From assembly GCA_018296165.2 (NCBI GenBank), contig JACKQL020000059.1, forward strand, positions 124,001 to 188,000: a DNA stretch of 64,000 nt. Direction: 5' to 3'. Under the pieces are notes generated by a model that saw only the letters and a program-made list of their open reading frames with translations, was not told the DNA's origin and made no database searches. This document shows positions 1 to 11,439 of this stretch, piece after piece. Each line of letters opens with the position of its first letter. Positions within the stretch are counted from its first letter, which is position 1. Position numbers and translations under genes: made by a program. Source of the DNA: Termitomyces sp. T153 (lineage: Eukaryota; Basidiomycota; Agaricomycetes; Agaricales; Lyophyllaceae).

Positions 1-751
1 ATTAGAGGTAGGACGCAAGTGACGAGGACGGTGTCCTTCAAAGTTCAGCCGCACGACACCATAGAGCTGTAGACTGATTAGAGGGAGTCGTTTATTGATC
101 AGAAATAGACTCACAATGAAGTTAAAAGCTATGTTATCTATCCTCTTTTCGTATCGTGCGATTGTGTCACCAATTTCTGTAGATTTCGACAAGCGAGTCC
201 ATCTATTAATGTAGCGAACAATGCCGTTGATTTCTTTCTGCAAATCCAGGAGCTCCCTGGAGAGCGAGACAAGTCCCAAATCAATGTCTGCCAGCTTACC
301 ACACAAATCACACATACTCCTGAAATCTAACACAATAATGGACAAATTCCCGAGGCAAGTCTCGCACCGAGGGCCATTCACAAACGGCATCTCGAACAGT
401 CGAGATTACATATACAAGTTTTGTAAGGAGACCTTCAAAATCATCAACATTCTTTCGCGCTTTCTACAAGAAATCATCTCTCAGCCCCTGCCATTGAGAA
501 TCCACACCAAACATGGGTTTCACCTGAATTGTTTGCAATATCTGAAGCACAGTCTCGGCCGCACCCTTGGCATAGGGAAATGGGAGTATGACCGCAGTAG
601 TACGAACGACTGTAGCTGCGTCTACCAAGTTGTCAAGCCAGTTGTTTGAGAGCGGTCGACGATGCCTTGGGGACCTGCGACGGGATATTTTGATAGCAAT
701 GACTTTTGCGGATTTTACAAGAGACTTGAGAAGCACAGTATGGCGAGTCAT
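1..751 (-). CDS. NLR-like protein, N-terminal helical (MLKL-NTD-like) domain, partial
   Basis: A gene enters from the left edge and its start lies inside the window. The ATG is at 751-749. Inferred exons (minus): 751-524, 463-382, 326-115 and 66-1, separated by introns of 60, 55 and 48 nt; reading frame is kept across all joints. The product begins MTRHTVLLKSL, then PYAKGAAETVLQILQTIQ, a long amphipathic-helix stretch, and EIGDTIARYEKRIDNIAFNF. As remembered, this layout matches the four-helix N-terminal domain (MLKL-NTD-like) in front of NACHT or TPR/kinase modules in agaricomycete NLR-like proteins; the effector part lies outside the window. A broken inverted copy lies at 14630-15100. Function (heterokaryon incompatibility or innate immunity type) is inferred from the family only. 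Exon 3 uses a TTAG acceptor, chosen because the nearer CAG acceptor gives a stop. Confidence 0.55.
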
Positions 752-1097
752 TTTCAGCGTCGCAGTCACAGTGAAGCAAGAGGGAAGTGGTCGGTCGCGG
801 TGGGAGACCACCGTTGTGCAATTGCTGTGCAGGGTAGTAAATCCAAGATAAGATTAGACAACCTGAATCGAGAGGAGTTCATTAAATACGAGAATACACC
901 GAGAACTAATTGCCCATCCATCCATCCATCCAAACTCCGATTCTAATTCATCGGTGGGGTAGTTACACATAGGGAATCACAAATGCACAAACGCACACAT
1001 ATCCATATACACACATACACGATCCAATGCGAAATCATCTACAGCCCAGGTCGGGCGGGGGTCGGGGGGTGGTTGGTATGAATGATCCAAAAAACCA
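752..1097. other. intergenic; NLR promoter side and trehalose-gene 3' side
   Basis: No credible gene is seen. Positions about 811-905 are shared in inverted orientation with about 14430-14560, so the upstream region of the NLR-like gene was duplicated with it. A short CCAT run sits at about 915-930. The rest is the 3' flank of the minus-strand trehalose gene. Confidence 0.5.
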
Positions 1098-4000
1098 TCA
1101 AGAACAATCACTCCCCCCCTCCCCCGCACCAACCAACCCCCAAAGCACCCCCAACACCTCCCCCGTCTCCCGCCCAACCCTCCACCTCGCATCAGTCCCC
1201 CTCCCACTCGTCGAACACGTCTCCGCACCCTCAACCTCATTCAGCCTCCTCAACAACTTCTCATCACCGCTTATCGCTAGTATAAATGTCGGTTCGATGA
1301 CCCCCCCACTGCTGCTGGCTCCGCTGCCAACGCTGCCAACGCCAACGTCAGGGTTCATCCATGCGCGCGTGAGTAGGGATGAGGAGGACGAGGAGGAGGA
1401 CGAGGCAGCAGAGGACCGCACGGGCCCGTTAGGATGGAGTATCGCGCCGACGGCCGTAGACCGCGATACATTATTCGGAAGAACAAGGAACGAGTTCCGA
1501 CCTGGTATAATCCGCAGTCCATATTGTTCGCCGAGGCTGTATGTGTATGCATGCGTGTGTGTGTGGGGGGGAGGGGGATGGGTTCGAAGTTGTCGTCACG
1601 TTAATCAGTTAATCACATAACCGAATCAGATATCGAGGAACCCACCTATCAAAAATATGATTCTGCGCCTCCGCAGCCTGTCTCCTCGCCCACGTCCTCC
1701 CCGGATCCTCAACGACCCCAACCCCAACCCCAATACTGTCATCATCACCCTGCACCTGCATCGTACCACCCCCACCCGTCCAGAACCGGAACACGATCGA
1801 CGCGTCCCGCTCTTCGATGAAACTCCCAGGCGTGCGTTCCGCAAACTACGCGGTGTGGGGACACGCCACAATCAACGTCAGTCACTCTCTCACACATACG
1901 GGAGACACACGAGGGAAGGGGAGACACACGCGCACTCACATAATGCAGAATCTCTAAACACGCCGTCTTCCATGACAAGTTGAAGTTGGATACCATGTTC
2001 ACCCATTCGCCCGCACCGGCGCCCGCGCCAGCAGCAGCAGCAGCAGCAATCGACCCCCCCCTCCTCGGCCCCGGCCCCTCCCCAATCATCTTGATAAAAC
2101 ACCCATTCTCCGCCCTACACCGCATCAGCCCTCCCACCATCAAAAAAGAGAAAGAAACCAAGCAGAACACAAAAAACACTCACACAATCCCCAACCTCGG
2201 CACCCTTCTCCCAATCCTCTCAAGCAACCCCCTCACTCTCAACCCACTAAGCAACCACACCTCATTCCTCAAATCACCCGTGAGCCTCTCAAGTACATCC
2301 AGCACCTCCTCCGGCACCTCCACCAGTGGCTTCCCCCCTTGGCCTCCTCCCTCCCCACCCTCACCCGCACCCGCACCCCGATAATCATCCTCCATCCTCC
2401 CCAACCCCTCCCTACTCAAATCCCTCCTCCACAACGTCCCCTCCAAATCAACAACTACAACCCTCCTCCTCGAATACCTATACCTGGACCGCACCTTCCC
2501 CATATCCAGTCGTGGCACCGCAGCAGCAGCACCCGGCGCCTGGTCCTCCGCGTTCGCGCGCAGCGTCCGGTGCAGGAAGGTGCTGACGAAGGCTTGAGCG
2601 GTTTGCGTCGTTACGTGGTTGTGCAGGTCCTGTGTGCGGTGAGATCAACGTAGGTAGAGAGAAGGAAGGAAGGAAGGAAGGAGCAACGCACCTCCCAGCG
2701 CATACGCGCCTCCTCATCGCTCATCGTCAGCGCCTGATTAATCGCCTCACCCGTCCCCCTCGTATCCCACGGATTAATCGCAATACAGCTCCTAAACCCG
2801 CTGTAGCTATAACTCCCCGCGAACTGTGGGGGGATGGATGGATATCAATACACAAGCGATACGCAGCGCGACACGCACCTCGCTCAGCACTAGAGGCCTC
2901 CACCTGCCCTCTTGACACTCGACAAACTCGTGCGTGCGCAGCGCCATCCCCTCACGCAGAGACGTGACGATGAACGCGTCGGCTGCGCTGAGGAGCGCGA
3001 GGTACTGGCTGAACGTCAGGTCCTGCGTGTGCAGGAACACGACGGGCTGGTAGCTGTGTGTGTGGTTGAGGATCAATGATCAGTGACAGAGCGGCGAGGA
3101 CACACGTGAGCGTTGAGAATCGGGCGTTGATGCGCGCGATGGCCTCTGTTACGTCTGGCGCTTCGAGCAGCGGGTGCGAGGGCGTGTGTGCGTGCAGGCT
3201 CTGTGTCGGTAGTGCGATTTGTATGAGGATAGCCTGCGGGGGTGGATCAGTAGGCAGGCAGTACCAAAGACGCCTTGAGCCGCACCTTTCCCTGAAACTC
3301 GGGATGATGTTCGAGGAAATACTCAAACGCCTTGATCTTGTGCCGTACACCCTGAATCTCATCAAGCTTGTCCCTCCCAACGACAATCTTCATACCCGCA
3401 TACCGCTGCGCCAGGAGCTGGATCCACTCTTTGACTTCCGGTTCCTGCCTGTATACCAAAGTTGAGCTGACGCACACGAAAACGCGCAGACTCACTTCTT
3501 GAGCTTCAACTGCCCCACATCGATGCCCATCGGGAACACACCGACATCGACAAAGCGTCCTCTTGCCCTCTGGCCGTCCTCGCCGACCTTGTCCTCGCCC
3601 GCTGCGCCGTCGCCGTCCGCGACCATGATGCCCTTTGGCAAGGCCTCGTACGCGAGGATGCGGTGCACAGTCTGCCTGAAATGCCTCGCGTAGCTCGCAG
3701 TCTGGAAGCCAACGAGATCAGCACCGAGCACGCCGCGGAGGAGGTGCTGGCGGACCGAGAGACAGCGGAATATCTCGCTAGACGGGAATGCGACGTGCAT
3801 GAAGAAGCCGATGGGGGTGGTGGGGGGGATCTTGCCAGAGGCGCGGAGGAGGCCGGGGAGGAGCATGAGGTGGTAGTCGTTGACCCAGATGATGTCGCCG
3901 TCGTTGTGTGCGGCGATGATGGCGTCTGCAAAGCGCTGGTTGACGGCGACGTACTGGTTGAAGGAGGCGCTCTCGTAGAAGGTCTTTGTCTTGGGGGCGT

Positions 4001-4502
4001 CGGGGATGGCGTAGTGGAGACAGGGCCAGAGGACGCGGTGGCAAAAGTCGGCGTAGCAGCTGTGGAACTCGGCGTCGGGGACCCAAACGGGGCGGCTGGG
4101 ATGGGCGGGGAGGGCGGCCATGGCGTGCTCGATGGCGCGGCGGGGGGCGGGGCCGAGTGGGTCGGTGGAGGTGCCGAGGGTGCCGACCCAGAGCTTGTGG
4201 CGGAGATTGGGGCGGAGGCTGTCGACTGCGTTCTTGAGGCCGCCGTTGGCGTGCGGATTGGGCTCGATGTGCCACGGGGCGCGCGGGGCCGACGCGGGCC
4301 GGGGCACGGCAGCGGTGGCAAACGGATTGGACTCGTCGGGCGGCGGATTGCGCGACTTGTCCTTGAGATCGTCGACGATGCTCAGCGCCTTGCCCGGCCT
4401 CGCGCCAAAGACATCGGGCCGCGGATCGGCGGGGCGGGGCGATGCGATCGACACAGACTCGGGCAGGAACAGCGAGGCGATGACGACGCGCTGGGTGCTC
4501 AT
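1098..4502 (-). CDS. Trehalose-6-phosphate synthase/phosphatase complex subunit, Tps3/Tsl1-like
   Basis: Nine exons (minus): 4502-3496, 3448-3286, 3233-3106, 3053-2879, 2823-2692, 2629-2184, 2114-1940, 1845-1646, 1536-1098; 2865 nt, 954 aa, all introns GT..AG of 47-109 nt and in frame. Residues about 70-590 form a GT20 synthase-like domain ([47 protein letters not shown]). The rest is a HAD phosphatase-like domain ([26 protein letters not shown]). The active-synthase pattern R-L-D-Y-x-K-G reads K-L-D-E-I-Q-G, and HAD motifs I and IV read DLEGT and SGDEKLL, so both sites look degenerate. This points to a regulatory subunit of the cytosolic trehalose synthase complex rather than Tps1 or an active Tps2. 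An alanine run at about residue 700 comes from a CAG-type repeat near 2031-2049. Exon 1 is very GC-rich. Family assignment is strong; lack of activity is inferred. Confidence 0.88.
2661..2681. repeat. GAAG microsatellite in an intron
   Basis: A run of about five GAAG units lies inside intron 5 of the trehalose-complex gene, near its 5' splice site on the minus strand, where it reads as a CTTC pyrimidine run. Confidence 0.8.
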
Positions 4503-4562
4503 TGCAGGCCCGATCGAGCTCTGTGCTTATAAGCGCACTCGGCAGTTCCCGGTCTAACTACG
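4503..4562 (-). promoter_or_regulatory. 60-bp spacer between phosphatase stop and trehalose-subunit start
   Basis: Only 60 bp separate the TAG of the upstream PP2A-like gene (4563-4565) from the ATG of the trehalose-complex gene (4502) on the same strand. Promoter and 5' leader of the latter must fit here or lie within the phosphatase gene. No obvious TATA box; the sequence ctgtgcttataagcgcac on the plus strand (about 4519-4536) is the only AT-containing motif. Confidence 0.4.
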
Positions 4563-5807
4563 CTACACAAAGTACGCCATCGCAGTCTGCGGGCCAGCTC
4601 AGCCACAGTCCCCGTGCAGCCCAGCCCACTCACCGTCTTCTGCGGCCGATCCCGCGCGTTCTCCTCTGCCGCCCCGTACACGATGAACCGCCGCCCGCCC
4701 GCGCCCAGCTCCAGCATCGACGCGAGATTCCCGCAGCGGTAGCAGTAGTTGGGCGCACTCCACACCGTCACGAGCTGCTCGTCAAACATGTACTTGTAGC
4801 CCTCCTGCACCAGCTGATGTGCCCGCGCAATCAGACTCAGATCATTGATGTGATTGAACTGCGCCATTAACGCGTGAGCACGCCAAGCCACACGTGCACA
4901 CACCCACCTGCTGCGTCACCACGCCCCCAAACAGCCACCCCGCCCCGCGCGGACTCACCGCCCAGTTCTCCACCTCGTCCGGGTCGCTCCACATCAGATC
5001 TGCACATGTCAGCCCGCGGACACATCCCAGCCACACCACCCACCGCAGAACGCACCCTCGTGCGGGATCTCCTGCCCCCGCGACAGCACGCGTATCTGGT
5101 CCAGCGTCCGAATGTCCGGCGACAGGCCCCCATGCACACAAAGCACCGTCCCGTCGATAATCTGCGCAAAATCAGTACAAATCCCGCACAGCCACTCCAC
5201 GTACCGCCGCCACATTCAAATAATCAAACACACTGCAACACGTCCTCCACGCCGCCGCGCTGCCGTACTTTTGCTGGCACTCGTCTACACGCACTCAGCG
5301 CAGCCCTCGTCCCACAGACACGCACGCACCATAGAACCCATACACCTGCGTAATCTGCCGACTCTCGTGGTTCCCCCGCAGCAGCGTCACACGATCGGGG
5401 TACCTATGCACAGTGGGCACTCTGCTCCTTCAAAAACCACACATCCGCACCTCGCTTTAAGCGCCAGCAACAACGACACCGTCTCCAAACTATAATGCCC
5501 CCTGTCCACGAAATCACCCTGGCACCCATCAGCCGAAACAACCCCCAAGCACGCACGCACGCACCATAAAAACATAGCTCGTCCCGGGAACCATTCCCCC
5601 CCTCCTCAACAGCTCCCTCAGATCCCAAAACTGCCCATGGATGTCCCCGCAGATCGTCACCGGCGACGACACAGGCTGGATGTTGCTTTCTTCAATCAGG
5701 AGCGTGCGCACGTGTGCACAGAGCGTTTTCAGCGACGACTCGGGCAGCGGTTGCGGCGGCGAGGAGAGCAGGTGCGTGATGTAGCCGTCGAGCGTGCTTT
5801 GGCGCAT
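4563..5807 (-). CDS. PP2A-subfamily serine/threonine protein phosphatase catalytic subunit (Ppg1/Sit4-like)
   Basis: Eight exons (minus): 5807-5565, 5518-5451, 5403-5330, 5284-5205, 5161-5044, 4999-4908, 4858-4634, 4586-4563; 924 nt, 307 aa, introns 43-49 nt. The PPP-family metal and phosphate motifs are all present in order: [88 protein letters not shown]. This is an intact catalytic subunit of PP2A type, acting on phospho-Ser/Thr proteins in the cytosol or nucleus. The C-terminus reads MAYFV rather than the PP2A YFL, so carboxyl-methylation cannot be assumed. The start is the first in-frame ATG (5807-5805), giving a short leader before the conserved LDGYITHLL helix; an in-frame TTG lies 15 nt upstream. 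Which of Ppg1, Sit4/PP6 or PP4 is orthologous I cannot decide. Confidence 0.88.
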
Positions 5808-5935
5808 GGATGAGAAGTGCAAGGGTGATCGTGGGAAGTTTGACGGCGATCACGGTGCACAATCAACTCGGTCCTAGTGTTGCGGTGCGAACGAGTCTCA
5901 GTTACATACATATACAAATGGCAAGAGCGCCGACT

Positions 5936-6260
5936 TGAGCTGCGCACTGACCATGCTCATGCTCAAACGCGCCAGGGACCCAGCAGGGCTAGTGAGTCCC
6001 TGCCGGGTGTGCTTACTTGAACGCTTACTACATCTAATGAAAAGGCCTACTACCGTTTCATCCTGCCTATTTGGACTGCGTAATGATATCGAACCAAGAT
6101 GAGCTGGTGTACATTCAAAGTGTCTCGTCCTCAAATCTAATCTAATCTAATCTACAAATCGTGGTCGTGGTCGTGGGAAATTCAGTACTTGTCATGTGTA
6201 CCCACCCGTCACGCATGTGCTTTTGCTTTATGTACCTCTAATACATTTCGAGTCGGGTTG
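5936..6260. repeat. Tandem segmental duplicate, copy 1
   Basis: Shares stretches with 6606-6875 in the same order and orientation: gagctgcgcactga...catgctcatgctcaaacgcgcc, then cttactacatctaat.aaaag.cctactaccgtttcat, an AATCT run, and tgtcatgtgtaccc. The offset is about 670 bp. It lies in the 5' flank of the phosphatase gene; no coding signal is seen. Confidence 0.7.
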
Positions 6261-6306
6261 TATGTGATTATATATGGTGATGCGACCGGTGGGTGGGCGG
6301 TCTTTC

Positions 6307-6522
6307 TTATTGCGCGTCGTAAGGTCCGTATCGTTGAAGGGCACAGAGCGTGCTGAATGTAGGTAAGGTATAGTATAGGCTGAATTCTTCAATCCCGCAC
6401 TCTTCCATCTTATCAACCCAGAAGAAATTGAGATCAACGTCGTAGCGGTGACCTTGACCTTGACTCTCCTGCACATTAGCATTAGCATTATATGACAAAC
6501 TCAACTCTCGCTCGCCGGACAT
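6307..6522 (-). CDS. hypothetical 71-aa protein or terminal exon
   Basis: ATG at 6522, TAA at 6307-6309. The C-terminal half (VDLNFFWVDKMEECGIEEF, then LYYTLPTFSTL) has protein-like composition, and the ORF sits between the two copies of the tandem duplication. It could be the last exon of a decayed gene. I do not recognise it. No intron or neighbouring exon could be fixed. Confidence 0.3.
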   Translation of the reverse strand: MSGERELSLSYNANANVQESQGQGHRYDVDLNFFWVDKMEECGIEEFSLYYTLPTFSTLCALQRYGPYDAQ

Positions 6523-6605
6523 GCCTGCCGATTTGCCTGACTATGTGACAGGCCGGGCCGCAGGATAACCCTGAGTCGCGTGGGTACATCTTGCCGGCGA
6601 AGGAT

Positions 6606-6875
6606 TTGAGCTGCGCACTGACATGCTCATGCTCAAACGCGCCGGCCGGGGGCCCAGGGGTGCCAGTGACTAGTGAGTGCCTGCCGGGTGTGGTTAGTTC
6701 TTGAACTTGAACGAGCTTACTACATCTAATTAAAAGACCTACTACCGTTTCATTGGTCTCGAGCCAACTCGAAATCTAATCTGATCTGATCTACAAATTC
6801 AATACCCCCTTGTCATGTGTACCCCACATGTTCTTTTGTATTTTGTACCTCTGATACATTTCAGCTATGCGTATG
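6606..6875. repeat. Tandem segmental duplicate, copy 2
   Basis: Partner of 5936-6260 (see there). Differs by small indels and substitutions, for example an extra ccggccgggggc block after the shared aaacgcgcc. Confidence 0.7.
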
Positions 6876-8750
6876 TATGTTACTCCTATAAGCAGGGCTA
6901 TCATGGTATCAAGTCAATATCCCGGCTCTTGACTCGGCGCAGAGGCCACTCAGTGATAGGTGCTCGCCGTAGAGATGAGATGATCGATGTCGACTCATTC
7001 TGCAATTTATATCTTATTTGGATTTATTAGTACATGCACCTGGTCATCAACTCCCACACAAAACTTATTCGGCGATCTTGGCGTCTGTTATGCTATGCTT
7101 ATGCTGTGGCAACGCGCCGTTTTCTAGTTCCGGAAACCCTTTGGTTGATTATACGCCTCGTGGCGTGGGTGGTTTGTTACTGCGTGCGTGTGGGCCACAC
7201 ACGGGACCATTTTCGAATCATGATGAGTTCCTTTGGATGTATCGATTCAATTAATTGTAATTGTATCGTCTGATTCGTGATCGGGAGTCATATAATGACC
7301 ACGGCTTATTTGGTTGTGCTCAGTTCTGGTATCGGTATGCTCTACGATTTTTGTTCCGTGCCTCGTACTCAAAGGTTCCGCGTACGTACGGAACAAACGT
7401 CAAGTCAAACGAGTTCTCCATCTGTATTCCTGGCGTCATCACTCAGCATTTTCATTGTCACTCCACGGCTTTCCAGATCTGTGGGCGCGTTGACCCTTAT
7501 GGATATCATATGTCCTCATAGAAGCATTCATTCTAGTTGATGTGGCTGAGGAATGTGTTTTTGACTTGACTTGACTTGACTTTGAGCGTTATTGTTATGA
7601 AGACTTTTTGGTTTCCCCCACCTGGAAATGGCCTCTTGCTCTCAGGCGTCTTGATATAGAAGGGGATTTACGTTCTGATTGTGATGATCGATTAGTGTAA
7701 TTAGGCTTCAGGCCACTTCGGTATCGCTGTCGAGCTGAGCCAGATCAACTTTTTTGGGTCATGTATTGGACGAGGACATATCTACTCTGCTATCCAGGTT
7801 GGCACTTCTCCTCAACTACAAGATTTTGGACTAGCTCACAGTATCAATTCTAAACCGATATGAGCCATCGATTGCTGGTTTATTCAAAGTTTCGTCCTGG
7901 AGACTACTCGGTTAATCGAGACCTTCAACGTGTAAAAAAGTATAAGAGAATCAAAGACATAGGCTGTTGGTTCATTCGTCCTGTCGGTTAATCGAGGCAT
8001 GAAATCTAATCTAGATCTAATCTACAACCCGTGGCCGTGGGAAATTCGGACATTTAGCCCTTCAATGTCAACTGTGCTGCTCGTGATGCCTTTATTGAAT
8101 TCCCTGCAACACATGTTTCTTCCTTCGCTTCTAGTATCTCTATAGCATTCACGCTGTGCAGATGTTACCAGATATATTCGTATGAACAGGCTGTATTCTT
8201 CCATGCTATCGAGTCATTTTCCGGCTCTGATCGAACAAAATTTCGCCGTCTTCTAGTATGAGCTCGACACAAACCTAGCTTCAAGCACGCAACATCGTAG
8301 AAACGATCGATGTAGGCACGTCCGCAGTTTATCTTTCCTTTTCCTACAGTTATTTTCTTTGAGGAAAAAAAAAAGCCAAGATCATGATCGAAGAAAAAAA
8401 CACGTGACAGCTAGATCGTGTCTATTCAGTTCCCTCTCTAATTTCGTCGAATGGACATCCGTTCTGATGGACCATGAGGCGGTCAAATGACGTGGGTGGC
8501 GAATTCTGGGGCGCTCCGTTTCCCGATTAGAGCGAAGCGTTCGGAGCCCCATTTTTTTTAGCACCCTCGATTGACTGCTAAATTCGTGCAGTCTTCTTCC
8601 TTTCTCGTCTCACTGAATTGAAAAAAAACATATCCTAAGAGACGTCCCTTCTCTTGATGCGATCGAGGAAACATGAACAATTTTTCTTCTTCACTCGGTT
8701 TTGTTGAGCTCGAAACTTTTCTTGGCTGTGACGATCGCTATGTGCAACTG
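6876..8750. other. gene-poor intergenic stretch
   Basis: No gene can be supported; all open frames are short and lack splice continuity. Contains a third, short relic of the 5936/6606 repeat at about 7998-8050 (aaatctaatct..., ccgtggccgtgggaaattcgg) and a TTGAC microsatellite at 7562-7583. Confidence 0.5.
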
Positions 8751-8756
8751 GAAGAC

Positions 8757-8762
8757 TATAAG
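8757..8762 (+). promoter_or_regulatory. probable TATA box of the chitinase gene
   Basis: TATAAG lies 108 bp upstream of the chitinase ATG, followed at a suitable distance by pyrimidine-rich sequence. Position only; not otherwise supported. Confidence 0.4.
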
Positions 8763-8869
8763 AAGGGTAGCCATGAAACTCGTCGGCTGTCTTTATTTCG
8801 CTAGACAAGCAAACCCCCCCGTCCCCTTCATTTGTATCACCCACTTTCATTTGACGCACACAATCCATA

Positions 8870-10466
8870 ATGTTCTCGCTCGCTCGTTCCAAGATCTTCC
8901 TACCCCTCCTTGCAGCTGGTTTCCTGCACGCGCATGCATTCGACAACTCGCGGTCTGATAATGTACGTTTCTCCATTTTGTATTTATTTCTCACTTCCGT
9001 ACTTACTTCGTGGTCAGTTGGTTGTGTTCGTGCTTTCACTACCTACCCTCCAGTTTAGCCTCTTACGCTGAGCTTGAACGTTTTAGGTATTACGGTCAGA
9101 ACTCTTACGGAGCAACCCAGTCTACGCGCGCTGGGCAAAGCTCTTTATCAGCTTATTGCCAGGTATGCATCATTCGAGCCCTCTGAACATTTTTGTATCA
9201 ACTTGAATATGTGATCAGGATGATACTATCAATGCGATCCCTATCGCCTTCGTTCACGATTTCTTCTCAACCGGTGGTCTCCCCGCGTTGGATATGAGCA
9301 GCGTTAGTTTTTCCTTTCCTCTGTTACCTATCATCAAGCTAATTTCCATGGAATAGACTTGTAGCGTCTCTTCTAACGGTGCCTTGCCTGGGACCGCACT
9401 GCCTAATTGTCAGTTCCTCGCCGACGACATTCAGACGTGTCAGAGGAAGGGAAAGATCATCACACTATCTCTCGGAGGCGCCACTGGGTCGACCAGCTTC
9501 AACTCTGACTCTCAGGCCGTGCAGTTCGCCGACACTATCTGGAACGTCTTCCTCGGTGGTTCGAGCTCTACTCGTCCATTTGGCACAGCAGTTCTTGACG
9601 GGTGGGTTCCATCTCATATCTACCATTATCAGTCGGCAGTTCTGACGATCGTTTGTTCCAGCATCGATTTGGATATCGAGACGGGTGATAGTACTCATTA
9701 TGCTGCCTTTGTAAATAGGCTACGTAGCCATACTGGAAAGGCCAATAAGAAGTACGTCGGGGTGCTCAATACCATTTTCCGTCGTCTAACACGCACAATC
9801 ATAGATACCACCTCACCGCCGCGCCTCAGTGCGTCTACCCCGATGCACACGTCGGCACTGTCCTAGACGCAGTCCCCTTCGATGCCGTCTATGTCCAATT
9901 CGTAAGCCCCATCACTCGGATTCTCACTCATCGATTCTGAGATCGAATTTTATAAACAAACAGTACAACAACTGGTGTGGTCTTCAGAACTACGGCAATA
10001 ACAACGTAAGCATCTTTCATCCTCTAAATGTATCGATTGTACTGACTGTTTCGAAATAGGCATGGAATTATGATACATGGGATAGGTGGGCGAAGAACAG
10101 CGCTAACAAGAATGTGAAGATCTATATTGGAGCTCCAGCCTCTCCGACTGCTGCTGGCTCTGGCTACGTTGATGCAGCCACACTCGGCAGGATCGCGAAG
10201 GAAACTCGCTCAAAGTATTCTTCGTTCGGTGGTGTCATGCTCTGGGATGCTTCGCAGGCCTATGGTGCGTGTTGAGCTTTAGCGTTGTTGGAGATGTATA
10301 AAGACAAAGACTTACTTGGCTTGGTATTGCAGCTAATGGACGCTTCGACAAGCAGATCAAGACGGCGATGGGCACTGGACCATACTTCCGACGCTCTGTT
10401 GATAATTCTACCATTGAGGCACGGTCGGACAGGTTCACCAAGATCGCGAGTCGTGACTCATCATAA
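8870..10466 (+). CDS. Secreted class III (GH18) chitinase
   Basis: Ten exons: 8870-8962, 9018-9025, 9087-9162, 9219-9302, 9357-9601, 9662-9751, 9805-9901, 9964-10005, 10060-10264, 10333-10466; 1074 nt, 357 aa. Residues 1 to about 23 are a signal peptide ending AHA before FDNSRSDN. The GH18 barrel follows: [20 protein letters not shown] (strand-3 SxGG motif), then [13 protein letters not shown], which keeps the catalytic DGxDxDxE with Glu as acid/base, then YVQFYNNWCG and [11 protein letters not shown]. It should hydrolyse beta-1,4-GlcNAc polymer in the wall or medium. No chitin-binding module or GPI signal is visible. Exon 2 is only 8 nt (TTGGTTGT); it was inferred because splicing without it breaks frame and it restores the family's L-x-V-Y-x-G-Q strand. 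The last 30 residues are a polar tail. All other splice sites are standard. Confidence 0.87.
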
Positions 10467-11439
10467 GTATGAAAACCTGAATAGATTATTTATACTACTG
10501 TACTATCTATCTTTCTATTACGAACATTCGTAGCAGGCTATGAATAATACGAAGATTCACTTGAATGCGCTTAGTATTGTTAAGCTTGTTTCAATGTTGA
10601 TTTTGTAAGGTCGTCAAAATCTCAGAATGTTACTACATACAGATCTTGATTAGTACTAGTCAGAATGAAACTGGTCGACGGGAATTTTGATGTATTATGT
10701 TGCGACCATTTGAATTGCACTTCGGTTGAACTTCGGTACCTTTTATCTACGCCTCCGAGTCAAGCTGAGGTCAACATTCAACCTCCAGAAGGTTGAAAGG
10801 AATTCACGCGATTTTTAGGTTGACATCAACTCACATGTCCCTCGTAAGTGCTATGTTAGGGTCTGATGTCATTAAACGTGCTGTTAGGAGACTATTTCTA
10901 CAACAGATGCGGCGATCTCACACCGCCAACTGAAAACTAGTGGATACGTTGAACGCTGTGTTAACGGGTTGATCCTGAGTGACCCTACCCATGAGAGGAA
11001 AAGCCTCAGACCCACAGCGCAGGCCATACCTATTAAGCGCCAGTGGACAATGATCAGCGGTCGTGATTCTGGTTCACCATCTTCCATCGGCAATCTCCTT
11101 AGACAGTGTTCCCGCGACCGTAACGAATGTACAATCTCTTTTGGTATGTCCGATGCCATGCACATTGTGTATTGTTTTTTACAAGTTGGGTTCTGAAAGT
11201 ATCCAAGTATCCAGCAATTGCGTGTCGCGGTCGTCGGTTGGGCACTTCCCGGAAATCCCCGAAGCCGACGGAACAGCATTTTGTTTTGATTGTCGAAACT
11301 GCTCTTCTTTCCTATCACACGGGGCTTCTTCTATGTATCTCACCTGATTGCCGCTGAGGCGACTGACCGTCGCTCATTTATTAACACTTTAACTTATGAT
11401 GTCTGCCCATCTTTGCTCTGATCAAGCAAGACTCTCTGG
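10467..11439. other. intergenic, chitinase 3' flank and GT61 5' flank
   Basis: No coding segment can be supported. Inverted half-sites around 10690-10800 (acttcggt repeats) are the only visible structure. Confidence 0.45.

Noticed and set aside
3506..4557. Several long frames in other phases of the trehalose gene (up to 289 aa)
   Set aside because: They are by-products of extreme GC content at third positions in exon 1; only the chosen frame shows GT20 motifs and splices on.
6131..6155. AATCT run as interstitial telomere repeat
   Set aside because: It does not match TTAGGG and occurs only as a short block inside the local duplication.
8635..9039. 134-aa frame on minus across the chitinase start
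   Set aside because: It overlaps the signal-peptide exon and first introns of a well supported gene in antisense and has no recognisable segment.
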